Shown piece after piece: positions 1-8,014 of a DNA stretch of 64,000 nt. The notes beneath the pieces are model-generated. The model worked only from the letters and a program-made list of their open reading frames with translations. It ran no database searches and had not been told where the DNA came from. The stretch covers positions 1-64,000 of the forward strand of contig NZ_RHOB01000007.1 of the NCBI RefSeq assembly GCF_003946085.1, written 5' to 3'. Position numbers and translations under genes: made by a program. The first letter of the stretch is position 1, and the number at the start of each line of letters is the position of its first letter. This DNA comes from Levilactobacillus angrenensis. GTDB lineage: Bacteria > Bacillota > Bacilli > Lactobacillales > Lactobacillaceae.

Positions 1-6
1 GTTTCA

Positions 7-35
7 ATGACAACACGGTTCTGGAATGATAAAAT
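7..35 (+). promoter_or_regulatory. Promoter-like sequence at left edge
   Basis: ATGACA at 7-12 and TAAAAT at 30-35 are separated by exactly 17 bp, each one mismatch from the sigma-A consensus. Transcription would start near 42, directly before a strong hairpin terminator. No plus-strand gene follows, so if real it would make a very short RNA; it may instead be chance within the end of a gene lying left of the window. Confidence 0.35.
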
Positions 36-44
36 AGTGGTGCT

Positions 45-107
45 CATCAAGGTCCTTCTTTCTAATGGATTGTGTGGTAACACCATTAAAGACCTTGATG
101 GGTTTTT
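45..107 (+). terminator. Long hairpin followed by T-run
   Basis: The arms CATCAAGGTC (45-54) and GACCTTGATG (91-100) pair perfectly, and an inner stem TAATGG/CCATTA (63-68/83-88) extends the hairpin. Five Ts follow at 103-107. It reads as a Rho-independent terminator for plus-strand transcription, either of a gene ending left of the window or of the short RNA suggested by the adjacent promoter. Confidence 0.6.
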
Positions 108-182
108 CTGTCCACTTAAATGTTCAATTTAAATTTTACAATCTGCCTTACATTAAAATATAACAGTTGTGTTGATTTGGAC

Positions 183-206
183 AAAAAAAGTGGGCGTTCC
201 CCCACT
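183..206 (-). terminator. Terminator of the EAL-domain gene
   Basis: AGTGGG (189-194) pairs with CCCACT (201-206). Read on the minus strand the hairpin is followed by seven Ts (complement of 183-189). It lies about 30 bases after the stop of the EAL gene. Confidence 0.8.
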
Positions 207-233
207 AACAGCTAGCAGGGACGTCCAGATTGG

Positions 234-881
234 TTAAGCTAAACTTGGTTTGCCGTACAGGTAGCCTTGATGTAACGTGATGCCATATTGTTTGGCTAAC
301 GCTTGATCGTCAGCGTCTTCAACGCCTTCCAAAACCAGGCGTAACCGATATTCGCGGGCAATCTGCGCCCAGAAGGCCAGACTGGCGGGAATCAGGTCCC
401 CTTCGCCACTCATCCGCAGATTTTGCATGGCGAATTTGATTTCATCGACGAAGGGTAATAAGTCGCGAATGTTTTGGTAGGTGTTCGAACCGGTGCCCAC
501 GTCATCGAGAACTAACCCGATGCCATACTGGTGCACGGCCAGACTGAATTGCTTCATTTCCTCAAGGGTCGGGGCCTCCGTTAGCTCAATGGTCAAGGCC
601 GCCGGGGTGATGCGCTTTTTGAGCGCAATCACGGTCCCCAGGGTTAGGGGATGACGCAACTGTTGATTGTTGAGATTGAACGCGAGCACCTGATTGTTGA
701 CAGCGGTCTTCAATGAGGTGGCTGTCTCCTCAAGAAGTTTCGCTTGATCGGCTACGGAAATATCCGTGAAGTGGCGGGGGAGAACCCAATTATCGTCTTC
801 CTGTTTACGCAACAGAACTTCGTAGCCAAAGACGCGGTGGTCATCTTGATTGATTTGTGGTTGTACAAAGAAACGATACAT
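234..881 (-). CDS. EAL-domain cyclic-di-GMP phosphodiesterase-like protein
   Basis: A stand-alone, cytosolic EAL domain of 215 residues with no sensory domain, membrane segment or GGDEF partner. Recognisable positions: EVL at 21-23 (the EAL signature), N69 in the FNLN segment, E99 in TIELTE, D126-D127 in LDDVGTG, K149, E185 in LEGVE and Q205 in QGYLYGKP. Most metal and substrate ligands of active enzymes are therefore present, but the Asp normally two residues after the Lys (KID motif) is Ala151. It could be a weak phosphodiesterase or a c-di-GMP or protein-binding domain. The ATG follows an AAGGAG at good spacing. It is monocistronic with its own terminator. Confidence 0.85.
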   Translation of the reverse strand: MYRFFVQPQINQDDHRVFGYEVLLRKQEDDNWVLPRHFTDISVADQAKLLEETATSLKTAVNNQVLAFNLNNQQLRHPLTLGTVIALKKRITPAALTIELTEAPTLEEMKQFSLAVHQYGIGLVLDDVGTGSNTYQNIRDLLPFVDEIKFAMQNLRMSGEGDLIPASLAFWAQIAREYRLRLVLEGVEDADDQALAKQYGITLHQGYLYGKPSLA

Positions 882-1309
882 AACCGATCCACTCCTTTTG
901 CCTCTCTACTCGTAAGTTTAAGTTCATTCTACCGCAATTCTTAAAAAGTACAACGCCATATATCGTTCAGTGTGATAACTGCGATAACCTATAACCGGCT
1001 CGGGGCGCTAGTTATCACCGAATAAGTCGGTTTAAAAATAAGTTGATCCGGTCGCCCGCTTAACTTTCTAACCACGAATTTAGTCGTGATTATCACGAAT
1101 CGCAGTGGCGGTCAAACTAAGCGCATCCCCAAAAGTGTGAGTTAGTTAACGATTGATAAGTCAGGTGTTGCCCAATCATTTAAGTCTAAGTAGCTCCGCC
1201 AACAATACTGTATCTGTTGGCAAAAAGCAAGCAAAACTTTTTTGGGGGGGGAGGTTGGGTCTCATCCAAGCAGTAGCGGACGGTAGGCGGCCAGGCCAGA
1301 CCAATTATC
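882..1309. other. Intergenic stretch with a repeat fragment
   Basis: No convincing gene is seen here. The part nearest 882 carries the start region of the EAL gene. A 19-bp fragment of the dispersed repeat family lies at 1276-1294, preceded by a G-run at about 1243-1250. The rest shows no recognised element. Confidence 0.5.
1276..1294 (+). repeat. Dispersed repeat fragment (copy A)
   Basis: The 19 bases from GCGGACGG to GGCGGCCAG match the most conserved block of the long dispersed repeat found at 9.4, 24, 29, 34, 43, 45, 54 and 60 kb. Only this block and a little upstream sequence (TCTCATCC) is retained, so the copy is a relic. Confidence 0.6.
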
Positions 1310-1355
1310 AAAAAAAGCGCCATCCGCCAGGTCGCTGTGACCCGTGGATGACGCT
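1310..1355 (-). terminator. Terminator of the lytR-family gene
   Basis: On the minus strand a long imperfect stem (AGCG-CATCC-GGTC arm at 1340-1355, partner at 1317-1332) is followed by seven Ts (complement of 1310-1316). It starts about 13 bases after the stop at 1368. Confidence 0.8.
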
Positions 1356-1367
1356 CGGTGTGCTGGT

Positions 1368-2486
1368 TTAATACCCGTAGCCGCTGTTGCCAGTGCTGTC
1401 GGTGGCGTAGCCGGTACCAGTCGAACTGGTGTCGGCGTCCGTTGTGAATTTTTTGGTGTTGGCTAATTCCAACGTCTTGCGAATGTGGTTCGAGACGCGT
1501 TTTAGCTCTGTCATGGTTGGCACTTGATAGGAAAGGCCGTCGATCATAGCATCTTGTCCCTGAAGTGTTTCGGACTTGATGTGGTGAGAGGCATCGCCGT
1601 ACTTGGCCCGGATTTGCATTAAATCATCAAAAGTCAGGTCAGTCTTTAAGTTGCCGTTTAACGACTTCAGAATCGTTTGGTAGCGGGTGATGGACGATAA
1701 GCCGGCCGCCTTGACGACTAATTTCTGTAAGACTTCGCGTTGACGCTTTTGTCGACCGTAGTCGCCCAGCGGATCTTCGTGACGCATCCGCGAGTAGTCG
1801 AGGGCTTGTTTCCCATTCAAATGGGTCTTTTTGCCCTTGACCACGTTGGCCGCCCCGTATTGGAAGGTCAGTGTGGGCTTCACGTCGACCCCGCCGACTG
1901 AGTTGACCATCTTTTCCAGCCCGCCCATGTTGACGATGGCGTAGAAGTCGATGGGCACGTCGAGCAGGTTTTCCACGGTCTTGACCGCGGTCTTGGGACC
2001 GCCAATCGTATAGGCCGCGTTGATCTTTTGAATCGACGCGTTGACCCCGGAACCGACCGTGACGCGTGTATCCCGCGGAATACTGGTCAGGTAAGCCGTT
2101 TCCTTAGTCGGATTGATGGTAGCGACCATCATCGTGTCGGTCCGACCGACATCGGAACGCCCCAAGGCCCCGGTATCCGTTCCCATCAACAGAATTGAGA
2201 AGGGCTTGTTGGACTTCAAAACGGCGGACACATTACGACTCTTAGCGGCGTTAGAGGCCTCATAGGTCTGGCTAAACGTCTTCTTGGCCGAATTCCACGC
2301 TTGATACCCGTAGGCTAAGCCACCGCCTAACAAGACCAGCAGGGCAATGACGATGGTCCACATGACCGGCCGGTGGGGGTGGACCGCCGGCGTCTTGAAG
2401 TGGGAGTTACGGTCAGAGCGGCGATCGTAGACCTGTTCGAAATCCTCAGGTGCGTGTTGCCGTTTTGGTTCATTATCGTTTGGCAT
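1368..2486 (-). CDS. LytR-CpsA-Psr (LCP) family cell-wall glycopolymer transferase
   Basis: LCP enzymes move undecaprenyl-phosphate-linked anionic polymers (teichoic acid, capsule) onto peptidoglycan on the outside of the membrane. The 372-residue protein has a short charged cytoplasmic N-terminus, one membrane helix (about 42-62) and the LCP domain from about residue 95, with the family motifs MGTDTG, GRTDTMM, SIPRDTRV and SRMRHEDPLGDYGRQ. The C-terminus is a Ser/Thr/Gly-rich tail. The ATG at 2486 is preferred over an upstream in-frame codon because GAGGAAA lies eight bases before it. Single gene with its own terminator. Paralogues are usual in lactobacilli, so the exact substrate cannot be told. 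Confidence 0.93.
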   Translation of the reverse strand: MPNDNEPKRQHAPEDFEQVYDRRSDRNSHFKTPAVHPHRPVMWTIVIALLVLLGGGLAYGYQAWNSAKKTFSQTYEASNAAKSRNVSAVLKSNKPFSILLMGTDTGALGRSDVGRTDTMMVATINPTKETAYLTSIPRDTRVTVGSGVNASIQKINAAYTIGGPKTAVKTVENLLDVPIDFYAIVNMGGLEKMVNSVGGVDVKPTLTFQYGAANVVKGKKTHLNGKQALDYSRMRHEDPLGDYGRQKRQREVLQKLVVKAAGLSSITRYQTILKSLNGNLKTDLTFDDLMQIRAKYGDASHHIKSETLQGQDAMIDGLSYQVPTMTELKRVSNHIRKTLELANTKKFTTDADTSSTGTGYATDSTGNSGYGY

Positions 2487-2777
2487 AATTATTTCCTCAT
2501 CCTCATTAAAATCTTGACCAATTTCAGTTTGGGGCCGCACCACGACATCACCGCGGGGCCTCAGCTACATACAGATTGATAAATTCCCCTGAAATCTTAT
2601 CTGTAGACTCAATTAATTCATTAGACCATAAAAACGGTCATTCGTAAATGTTTCTCCCGGACATTTTCGGGATTTTGTTCGGTTGTCTAGACCGGATAAA
2701 CGTGGATTTCACAAGTTGTCAAGGTAAGTAAAAGTGGCTAACACCGCTATTTGTAACCGGTTGCGGACATAGTGACC

Positions 2778-2796
2778 GGTAGAACCGTGCTATAAT
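2778..2796 (+). promoter_or_regulatory. Extended -10 promoter for the AEC transporter
   Basis: TGCTATAAT (2788-2796) is a perfect -10 hexamer with an extended TG. No good -35 is visible at 17 bases. It lies about 58 bases before the next start codon. The rest of the 2487-2854 gap shows no other feature beyond the minus-strand start region of the LCP gene. Confidence 0.6.
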
Positions 2797-2854
2797 AAGA
2801 AGCGTTGCTTAAGAAAATCTAATTTTTGGTAATGTTTCGAGGGGAGGTCGGCAG

Positions 2855-3802
2855 ATGGCCGTTTTTATTCGAAGTGTTTCGGGTGTCTTAATCATTTTAG
2901 TCATGATTGGTCTCGGTTACGTGTTATCGCGGCGGGGCTGGTTTGACGACCAGGCACCGAAGTTAATTGCGCGCCTCGTGACGCAGATTGCGCTGCCGGC
3001 CTACATGATCAGTACGATCACCGCGAAGTTTTCAGCGGAGACGTTGAAACGTACCTTGCCGGATCTCCGGTTCCCGGTGGTTTCGATGCTGATCATGTTT
3101 GGTCTCTCCATTGTGGCCTTCCACGCCTTTCGCATCAAGCCGGGGCACCGCGGGTTGTTTGAGTCCATGTTTTTGAACTCGAACACCGTTTTCGTGGGCT
3201 TACCGGTCAACGAAGCGTTGTTTGGCCCGAAGAGCTTGCCGTTCGTGCTGGTCTATTACATGGCCAACACGACCTTTTTCTGGACGCTGGGGGTGTACCT
3301 GATTCAGCGCGATGGCCAGGGCAACGCCAAGTTTAATTTGAAACAAACCCTGCAAAAGATCTTCTCACCACCGTTGTTAGGCTTTATCGTGGGGGTCATC
3401 TTGGTCTTACTCGACATTCAGTTGCCGGGCTGGATCATGCAGGACTTTCAGTACATTGGCGGTCTGACGATTCCACTGTCCATGATTTTTATCGGGACGG
3501 CCATCGCCGGGGCGGGATTGCAAAATATCCACGTGGACCGCGACAGTCTCGGTATCTTGCTGGGGCGCTTCATCGTGGCCCCCGTGTTGATGGGGCTGTT
3601 GGTGTTGCCCACCAGCATGCCAATATTAATGAAACAAGTCTTTATCTTACAAGCAGCGATGCCCGTTATGACCAACGCACCCGTCGTGGCCAAATTGTAC
3701 CGCGCCGATGCGGATTATGCGGCCATCATGGTAACCGAAACGACCCTCCTAAGTTTAGTGGTGATTCCGATTCTGATGGTCATCGTCCAGCACGTTGCCT
3801 AA
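2855..3802 (+). CDS. AEC-family (auxin efflux carrier / malate permease) transporter
   Basis: A 315-residue polytopic membrane protein of the AEC family, members of which export or exchange small organic anions such as malate in lactic acid bacteria. About ten hydrophobic helices are arranged as two halves; the conserved LNSNTVFVGLPV segment lies near residue 110 and NAPVVAKLYRAD near 275. A GGGGAGG SD precedes the ATG by six bases. The substrate cannot be told from sequence. It is followed closely by a DMT transporter on the same strand, probably co-transcribed. Confidence 0.88.
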   Translation: MAVFIRSVSGVLIILVMIGLGYVLSRRGWFDDQAPKLIARLVTQIALPAYMISTITAKFSAETLKRTLPDLRFPVVSMLIMFGLSIVAFHAFRIKPGHRGLFESMFLNSNTVFVGLPVNEALFGPKSLPFVLVYYMANTTFFWTLGVYLIQRDGQGNAKFNLKQTLQKIFSPPLLGFIVGVILVLLDIQLPGWIMQDFQYIGGLTIPLSMIFIGTAIAGAGLQNIHVDRDSLGILLGRFIVAPVLMGLLVLPTSMPILMKQVFILQAAMPVMTNAPVVAKLYRADADYAAIMVTETTLLSLVVIPILMVIVQHVA

Positions 3803-3842
3803 TTGATCTGGTAGTTACTTTAAGGAGGAACAATTTTTCGTT

Positions 3843-4877
3843 TTGAGAAAAACACTGTTGTACATCGCATTTTCAACGTTAATGTTCAGTTCTATGGAAA
3901 TCGCTTTAAAGTCCGCGGGCAATGCTTTTAATCCCATTCAGTTGAATCTGATTCGCTTCTTCATTGGCGGTTTGATTCTCTTGCCGATTGCTTTGCGGGC
4001 CTTACATAAACAAAGCCACCGGTTGACCGGGCGCGATTGGGCGTTGTTTGCGCTGACTGGATTGGTCTGTGTCATCATCAGTATGACGCTGTACCAGTTG
4101 GCCATTAGCGTAGACGAAGCCTCGACGGTGGCTGTGCTGTTTAGCTGCAACCCCGTCTTTGCACTGATCTTCTCGTACTTGATTTTGCACGAACGGCTGG
4201 GTCGGGCGAACTTGATCGCCGTCGTTGTGTCAATCGTTGGGCTGGTCGTCATCGTCAACCCGGCCCATTTGACCAATCCGGTCGGCTTAGCGTTGGCCAT
4301 TGGCTCCGCATTGACGTTTGGCCTGTACAGTATCGTCTCACGGTGGGGCTCTGTGCGTCACCATTTCAACGGCATCATTATGACCTGTTTTACGTTCTTA
4401 GCTGGGTCAGCGGAACTGCTAGCCATCATGTTACTGACGCACGTACCCGCCGTGGCTGGTGGCTTGCGTCAGGTCAGCTGGACGCGTCAATTTGCGGCTA
4501 TGCCCATCTTGCAAAATGTTAGCCTGCAGTACTTCTGGATTCTGTTCTTCATCGGGGTCTGTGTGACTGGTGGCGGGTTCGCCTTTTACTTCTTGGCCAT
4601 GGAACGCTCCGACGTGTCGACGGCCTCATTGGTCTTCTTCATTAAGCCAGGGTTGGCCCCTATCATGGCGGCCGTTCTGATTCACGAAAAGATTTTGACC
4701 AATACCATCGTCGGTATCGTCATCATCTTGATTGGGTCGGTCATCACCTTCATGGGGAACCGGGTCAAGGCGCGCGAATCTGCATTGGCAGAAGAAGACG
4801 CCAGCGAGTTCCAAGAAGCAGACAGTGCTGTGGCTGCGGATAAATTAGCTGCTCATTCGGAATCTTCTGTGGATTAA
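3843..4877 (+). CDS. EamA/DMT-family permease
   Basis: A 344-residue drug/metabolite-transporter superfamily protein with ten hydrophobic helices in two EamA repeats (about 5-135 and 145-300) and a long acidic C-terminal tail rich in Glu, Ala and Ser, which is unusual but not unknown. Substrate unknown; many relatives export amino acids or metabolites. The start is a TTG at 3843; AAGGAGG at 3822-3828 is 14 bases upstream, longer than ideal, so the exact start is uncertain. It lies 40 bases after the AEC transporter and ends before a strong terminator. Confidence 0.88.
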   Translation: MRKTLLYIAFSTLMFSSMEIALKSAGNAFNPIQLNLIRFFIGGLILLPIALRALHKQSHRLTGRDWALFALTGLVCVIISMTLYQLAISVDEASTVAVLFSCNPVFALIFSYLILHERLGRANLIAVVVSIVGLVVIVNPAHLTNPVGLALAIGSALTFGLYSIVSRWGSVRHHFNGIIMTCFTFLAGSAELLAIMLLTHVPAVAGGLRQVSWTRQFAAMPILQNVSLQYFWILFFIGVCVTGGGFAFYFLAMERSDVSTASLVFFIKPGLAPIMAAVLIHEKILTNTIVGIVIILIGSVITFMGNRVKARESALAEEDASEFQEADSAVAADKLAAHSESSVD

Positions 4878-4893
4878 GTTAAAATTAGTTGTG

Positions 4894-4937
4894 AGTCCCT
4901 TCGCTCGGCATGATTAGCTGAATGAAGGGACTTTTTT
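4894..4937 (+). terminator. Terminator after the DMT permease
   Basis: AGTCCCTTC (4894-4902) pairs with GAAGGGACT (4924-4932), followed by six Ts. Confidence 0.85.
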
Positions 4938-5466
4938 GCGCTTAGAGAGAAAGGCTATTTTTTTCTTAAGAATACGTAAACAGGGGTATCAAACGCGATT
5001 GCATTTCGTTGGTAAAGATATGGGACCTGAGTGCCAACTGATACCAAAGAATTGGTGTAAAAGTAGCCAGTAATATAATAGTCAACTTTTGAAATGTTTT
5101 TGTCATATTATCTTGCAATTAGTTTAAGGGAGGCGCAATGTAAGAAATGTAATAATTCGACTTTATTGGGATACTGCTGATTGAAAAAACCGGTGACAAG
5201 ACAGATGTATTCGGGGATATTCGCAAATTGGGGATGCCGCAAAAGACCCCATGTGAATTAAAGAACAATCGTATCTAACTCCACTAAGGTAAACTTGTGA
5301 GGGTACAGATGGAATTGATTGTGCCAGTGAATTCAGTGAATTATCAGTCAATTGTCGGTTACCAGGGGTCGAAACACTATTTTAGTAGGGGGCTTAACAG
5401 AAGATCAACGGTAAATAGCCGTAATAGTCTTCACGTACAAAGTCGCTAAACTACGGACTAATAATA
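4938..5466. other. AT-rich intergenic stretch without a recognisable gene
   Basis: More AT-rich than its surroundings. Only very short open frames occur, for example ATG 5309 to TAA 5449 (46 codons, GAGGG five bases upstream), with no recognisable product. The composition and the broken genes to its right suggest a decayed or foreign segment. Confidence 0.4.
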
Positions 5467-5688
5467 GTGGAAAGAATTAGAGTCTATTTAACGTACTACA
5501 GTGCTTTTATGTCGTTCCCTGTTAAGAAGATGAGACGAAAAATGACAACTAAGGATGTCAATTTTACTGTCCTTGAGAGTAAGTATTATCGTGAATCGGA
5601 AGGCATGGGTATTACCAGTAGTGGATATGGATATATGATTTTTAATCGGTTTGCTGAAGCTGCGCGTTCTGATAGGACAGTAAAGTAG
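5467..5688 (+). CDS. Possible small protein, unknown
   Basis: An open frame of 73 codons from a GTG, with internal ATGs at 5509 and 5542. It resembles no family I recognise: mixed charge, no membrane segment, no signal peptide, no cysteine motif. It ends 13 bases before the lipoprotein gene, so they could be co-transcribed. No strong ribosome binding site decides a start. It may be a chance frame in a degenerate region. Confidence 0.25.
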   Translation: MERIRVYLTYYSAFMSFPVKKMRRKMTTKDVNFTVLESKYYRESEGMGITSSGYGYMIFNRFAEAARSDRTVK

Positions 5689-5701
5689 GGAGTGATAGAT
5701 C

Positions 5702-6881
5702 ATGAAGTCGAAATTTGTATTTGCGTTGTCATTAGGACTGCTGGTTGCTGGGTGTAGTTCGAATGCAATATCTAATGATAATGCAACGGCCAACACCGGT
5801 CTTTTTACCAATCCTAAAATTGGGCGCGTCAAAAGCAGTACGAAGCCAGATGTAGACGTTGCCTATAAAATGGCAAATAAAAAGGTTATTTTCTATCGGA
5901 GTCTGAAGTCATTTGGTACGAAAGCAGGAGAGCTGTCAGATGCCGTTACCGAAGCAGGAGAAGTGTTTGGGGACAACTACCAAGGGGACATTTTACCATC
6001 TGGTTGCGTATGAGTCGGGTGGCTTTGAGGGAATCGATGGACCAAAAACAATTAGTAACTTTTCAGACTTTGCTAACGTGGGTTACGTTAAAGCTAGCGA
6101 TATGAAGCGGATACAGACAGTTCATTCCGTTAAGACCTGTAAGCGGCCATATTATGTTGCCGATCCCAACTTACATCGAATTTGGAACCGACCAATCTAC
6201 ACGGTGCATTACACGTACGTTTCAGGTGTTTTTGACCGGCTGGCTGCACAACAACTCTATGCCACCAAGGAAGTAACGAAGTATAATGGTGTCCATTTCC
6301 TTTATTTGGAGACGGCCAAGGGAAAGAAATTAGGGTGGACACAGAAGACGCCTAAAACTCTGATTGCTGGCAAGTATCGGGATCCGGGGAAACAATTCTT
6401 AGCACCCAAAAGACATGAATCGTTGCGAAAAAAGGTGCAAAGTGCTCGCTCAACGGGGAATCGTGTTACCACGAATGAGAGTCTATCAATGCCACAGCGT
6501 GCCTATATATTACGAAATCGACAGCATCATATCAGTAAGGTCTTAGTGACGGGGATGGACAATCGCATTTCCAAGATTAACTTTCAACAGGGACGTGCGA
6601 CTAAGCTGACAGTTTATACGTATCGTCGGAAGCCGTGGAAAGTGATTACGAATCGTAAACGATTACGGACCCATTACCAGGCCGCTCATGCGTACACTCA
6701 GGTTGATGAAACGCGGGTGAACTTTCATGCGACCAATAAGAAAAAGCTGGTGACAGTGATTACTTATGGCTATGATGGTACGGCAAAAACGACGATGTAT
6801 CGTAATGGACATGTGACGTTTAGTACGCGAGCGTACAAGCACATTATGACCTATCCGCTCTCTCAATTTAACTATAAGTGA
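5702..6881 (+). pseudogene. Surface lipoprotein, frameshifted in a G-run
   Basis: The first frame (5702-6013) has a lipoprotein signal: MKSK, a hydrophobic core and the lipobox LVAGC with Cys18. It stops after 103 codons. The following frame is open from about 5985 to 6881 and continues naturally: removing one G from the GGGG run at 5984-5987 joins NYQG to TFYHLVAYESGG and gives one protein of about 392 residues. The second part contains YVKASDMK and GWTQKTPK segments reminiscent of GW/SH3-like surface modules, and a basic Tyr-rich C-terminus. GGGAG lies eight bases before the ATG. This is a broken gene, a phase-variable tract or a sequencing error. Function unknown. Confidence 0.65.
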
Positions 6882-6897
6882 TTAGGGAAATAGAAAG

Positions 6898-7094
6898 GTG
6901 AAAATGGGACGGCTGCGACGTTGGCAGGACTAGTTACCTTTGCTGGTGGTTGCGCATGCAACGCAAGAGAAAAAGACGCCCTAGTTCCGCTTGAATCGGA
7001 TGGTCAAACGATTCAAACCCGGGATCAATCAGCCTTGATGGTCGCCAGCCGTCTTTTAGGCTACACTTTTCATTTTCGCCAGAAAAATAAGTGA
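6898..7094 (+). pseudogene. Small lipoprotein remnant
   Basis: In the frame ending with TGA at 7092-7094 the sequence reads TAATLAGLVTFAGGC, a typical lipoprotein signal core with lipobox AGGC, then about 45 polar residues. That frame has no good start. A GTG-AAA at 6898, behind GAAAGG, would read into it if the A-run at 6901-6904 were one base longer; as it stands the frame from GTG stops within a dozen codons. It sits directly behind the larger frameshifted lipoprotein. Probably a second broken lipoprotein gene. Confidence 0.4.
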
Positions 7095-7180
7095 AAACTG
7101 ACACAAATCACACGAACCCGGCCAAAACCTATGGTATGATGGTCAGTGAGAATTGATAAGAGAGAAAGGGATCATGATCA

Positions 7181-7852
7181 ATGGCAACGCTGGTCATTTT
7201 ACGGCACGGGGAAAGTGTCGCGAACCGAGATAACATTTTTACCGGGTGGAGTGATGTGCCGCTGACGGCGAAGGGACGTGAGCAAGCGGTGGCGGCTGGT
7301 AAATTAGTCGCAGCCACGGGCCTGCAATTCGGGGCGCTGCATACGTCCATGCTCCATCGAGCTATCGTGACTTCCAACATCGTCTTAGAGGCTATCGACC
7401 AGCTGTACATTCCAGAGTATAAGTCCTGGCGGCTGAACGAACGCCACTACGGCGCGCTGCGGGGCAAGAACAAGGCGGCGGTCAAGGCTCGCGTGGGGGA
7501 CAAGCAAATCAAGATTTGGCGGCGAAGCTTCAAGACCGTGCCGCCATTGTTGGACCATGTCAGTCAAGACCGGCGTTATGACCAATTTGGCCCGCACGTC
7601 GAACCCCGGGGCGAAAGTCTGGAAATGGCTTACCACCGCTTGATGCCGTATTGGACTGACCAGATTGCGCCGCGACTATTGGATGGGCACAATCAGCTGG
7701 TCGTGGCCCATGGCAGTACGTTACGTGCTTTGATCAAGTACCTGGATCACGTGGCGGATGCGGATATTAGCCAGGTGGAAGTTGCTAACGGTGAACCAAT
7801 TCGTTACGACTTTGATGACCGACTGAATGTCTTACGCAAGCAAACCCTGTGA
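7181..7852 (+). CDS. gpmA: 2,3-bisphosphoglycerate-dependent phosphoglycerate mutase
   Basis: Cytosolic histidine-phosphatase-fold enzyme that interconverts 3- and 2-phosphoglycerate. The RHG catalytic motif is at residues 8-10 (LRHGES), followed by [10 protein letters not shown], the [13 protein letters not shown] segment and the second histidine in [15 protein letters not shown], all typical of GpmA. At 223 residues it is slightly shorter than most GpmA proteins, and several loops differ from the canonical sequence (RHGESVAN for RHGESEWN, HGST for HGNS), so it may be a secondary paralogue. AGAAAGGG precedes the ATG. It is followed by its own terminator. Confidence 0.88.
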   Translation: MATLVILRHGESVANRDNIFTGWSDVPLTAKGREQAVAAGKLVAATGLQFGALHTSMLHRAIVTSNIVLEAIDQLYIPEYKSWRLNERHYGALRGKNKAAVKARVGDKQIKIWRRSFKTVPPLLDHVSQDRRYDQFGPHVEPRGESLEMAYHRLMPYWTDQIAPRLLDGHNQLVVAHGSTLRALIKYLDHVADADISQVEVANGEPIRYDFDDRLNVLRKQTL

Positions 7853-7879
7853 GTTTTTAAAGTAAATAATAAGTTCACC

Positions 7880-7918
7880 CAGCCGACGAAGACTTTTATT
7901 GTCTTTAGCCGGCTTTTT
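7880..7918 (+). terminator. Terminator after gpmA
   Basis: AGCCG-ACGAAGAC (7881-7893) pairs with GTCTTTAGCCGGCT (7901-7914), followed by Ts. The -35 of the next promoter overlaps its 3' arm. Confidence 0.75.
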
Positions 7919-7926
7919 CGTATAAT
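7899..7926 (+). promoter_or_regulatory. Promoter of serine hydrolase 1
   Basis: TTGTCT (7899-7904), 16-bp spacer, TATAAT (7921-7926). The promoter is embedded in the gpmA terminator hairpin, so read-through and initiation may interfere. Confidence 0.6.
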
Positions 7927-8014
7927 CAGAACTAAAGGACCGACGACTGGGGAAGTCGTTGCCAACTATGATAGAGTAAGGGGTTCACCAGTTAGCTAAT
8001 TGGGGGAGAGAAAA

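Noticed and set aside
1-107. T-box or other riboswitch at the left edge
   Set aside because: The GTGGTAACACC word recalls the T-box antiterminator sequence, but it differs at key bases, the needed upstream stem is not visible, and no downstream gene exists.
5309-5449. 46-codon frame with GAGGG upstream
   Set aside because: No recognisable product and located in a degenerate AT-rich stretch; too short to support.
7181-7852. gpmA as a degenerate non-enzyme
   Set aside because: Loop substitutions exist, but both catalytic histidines and the substrate loops are present.
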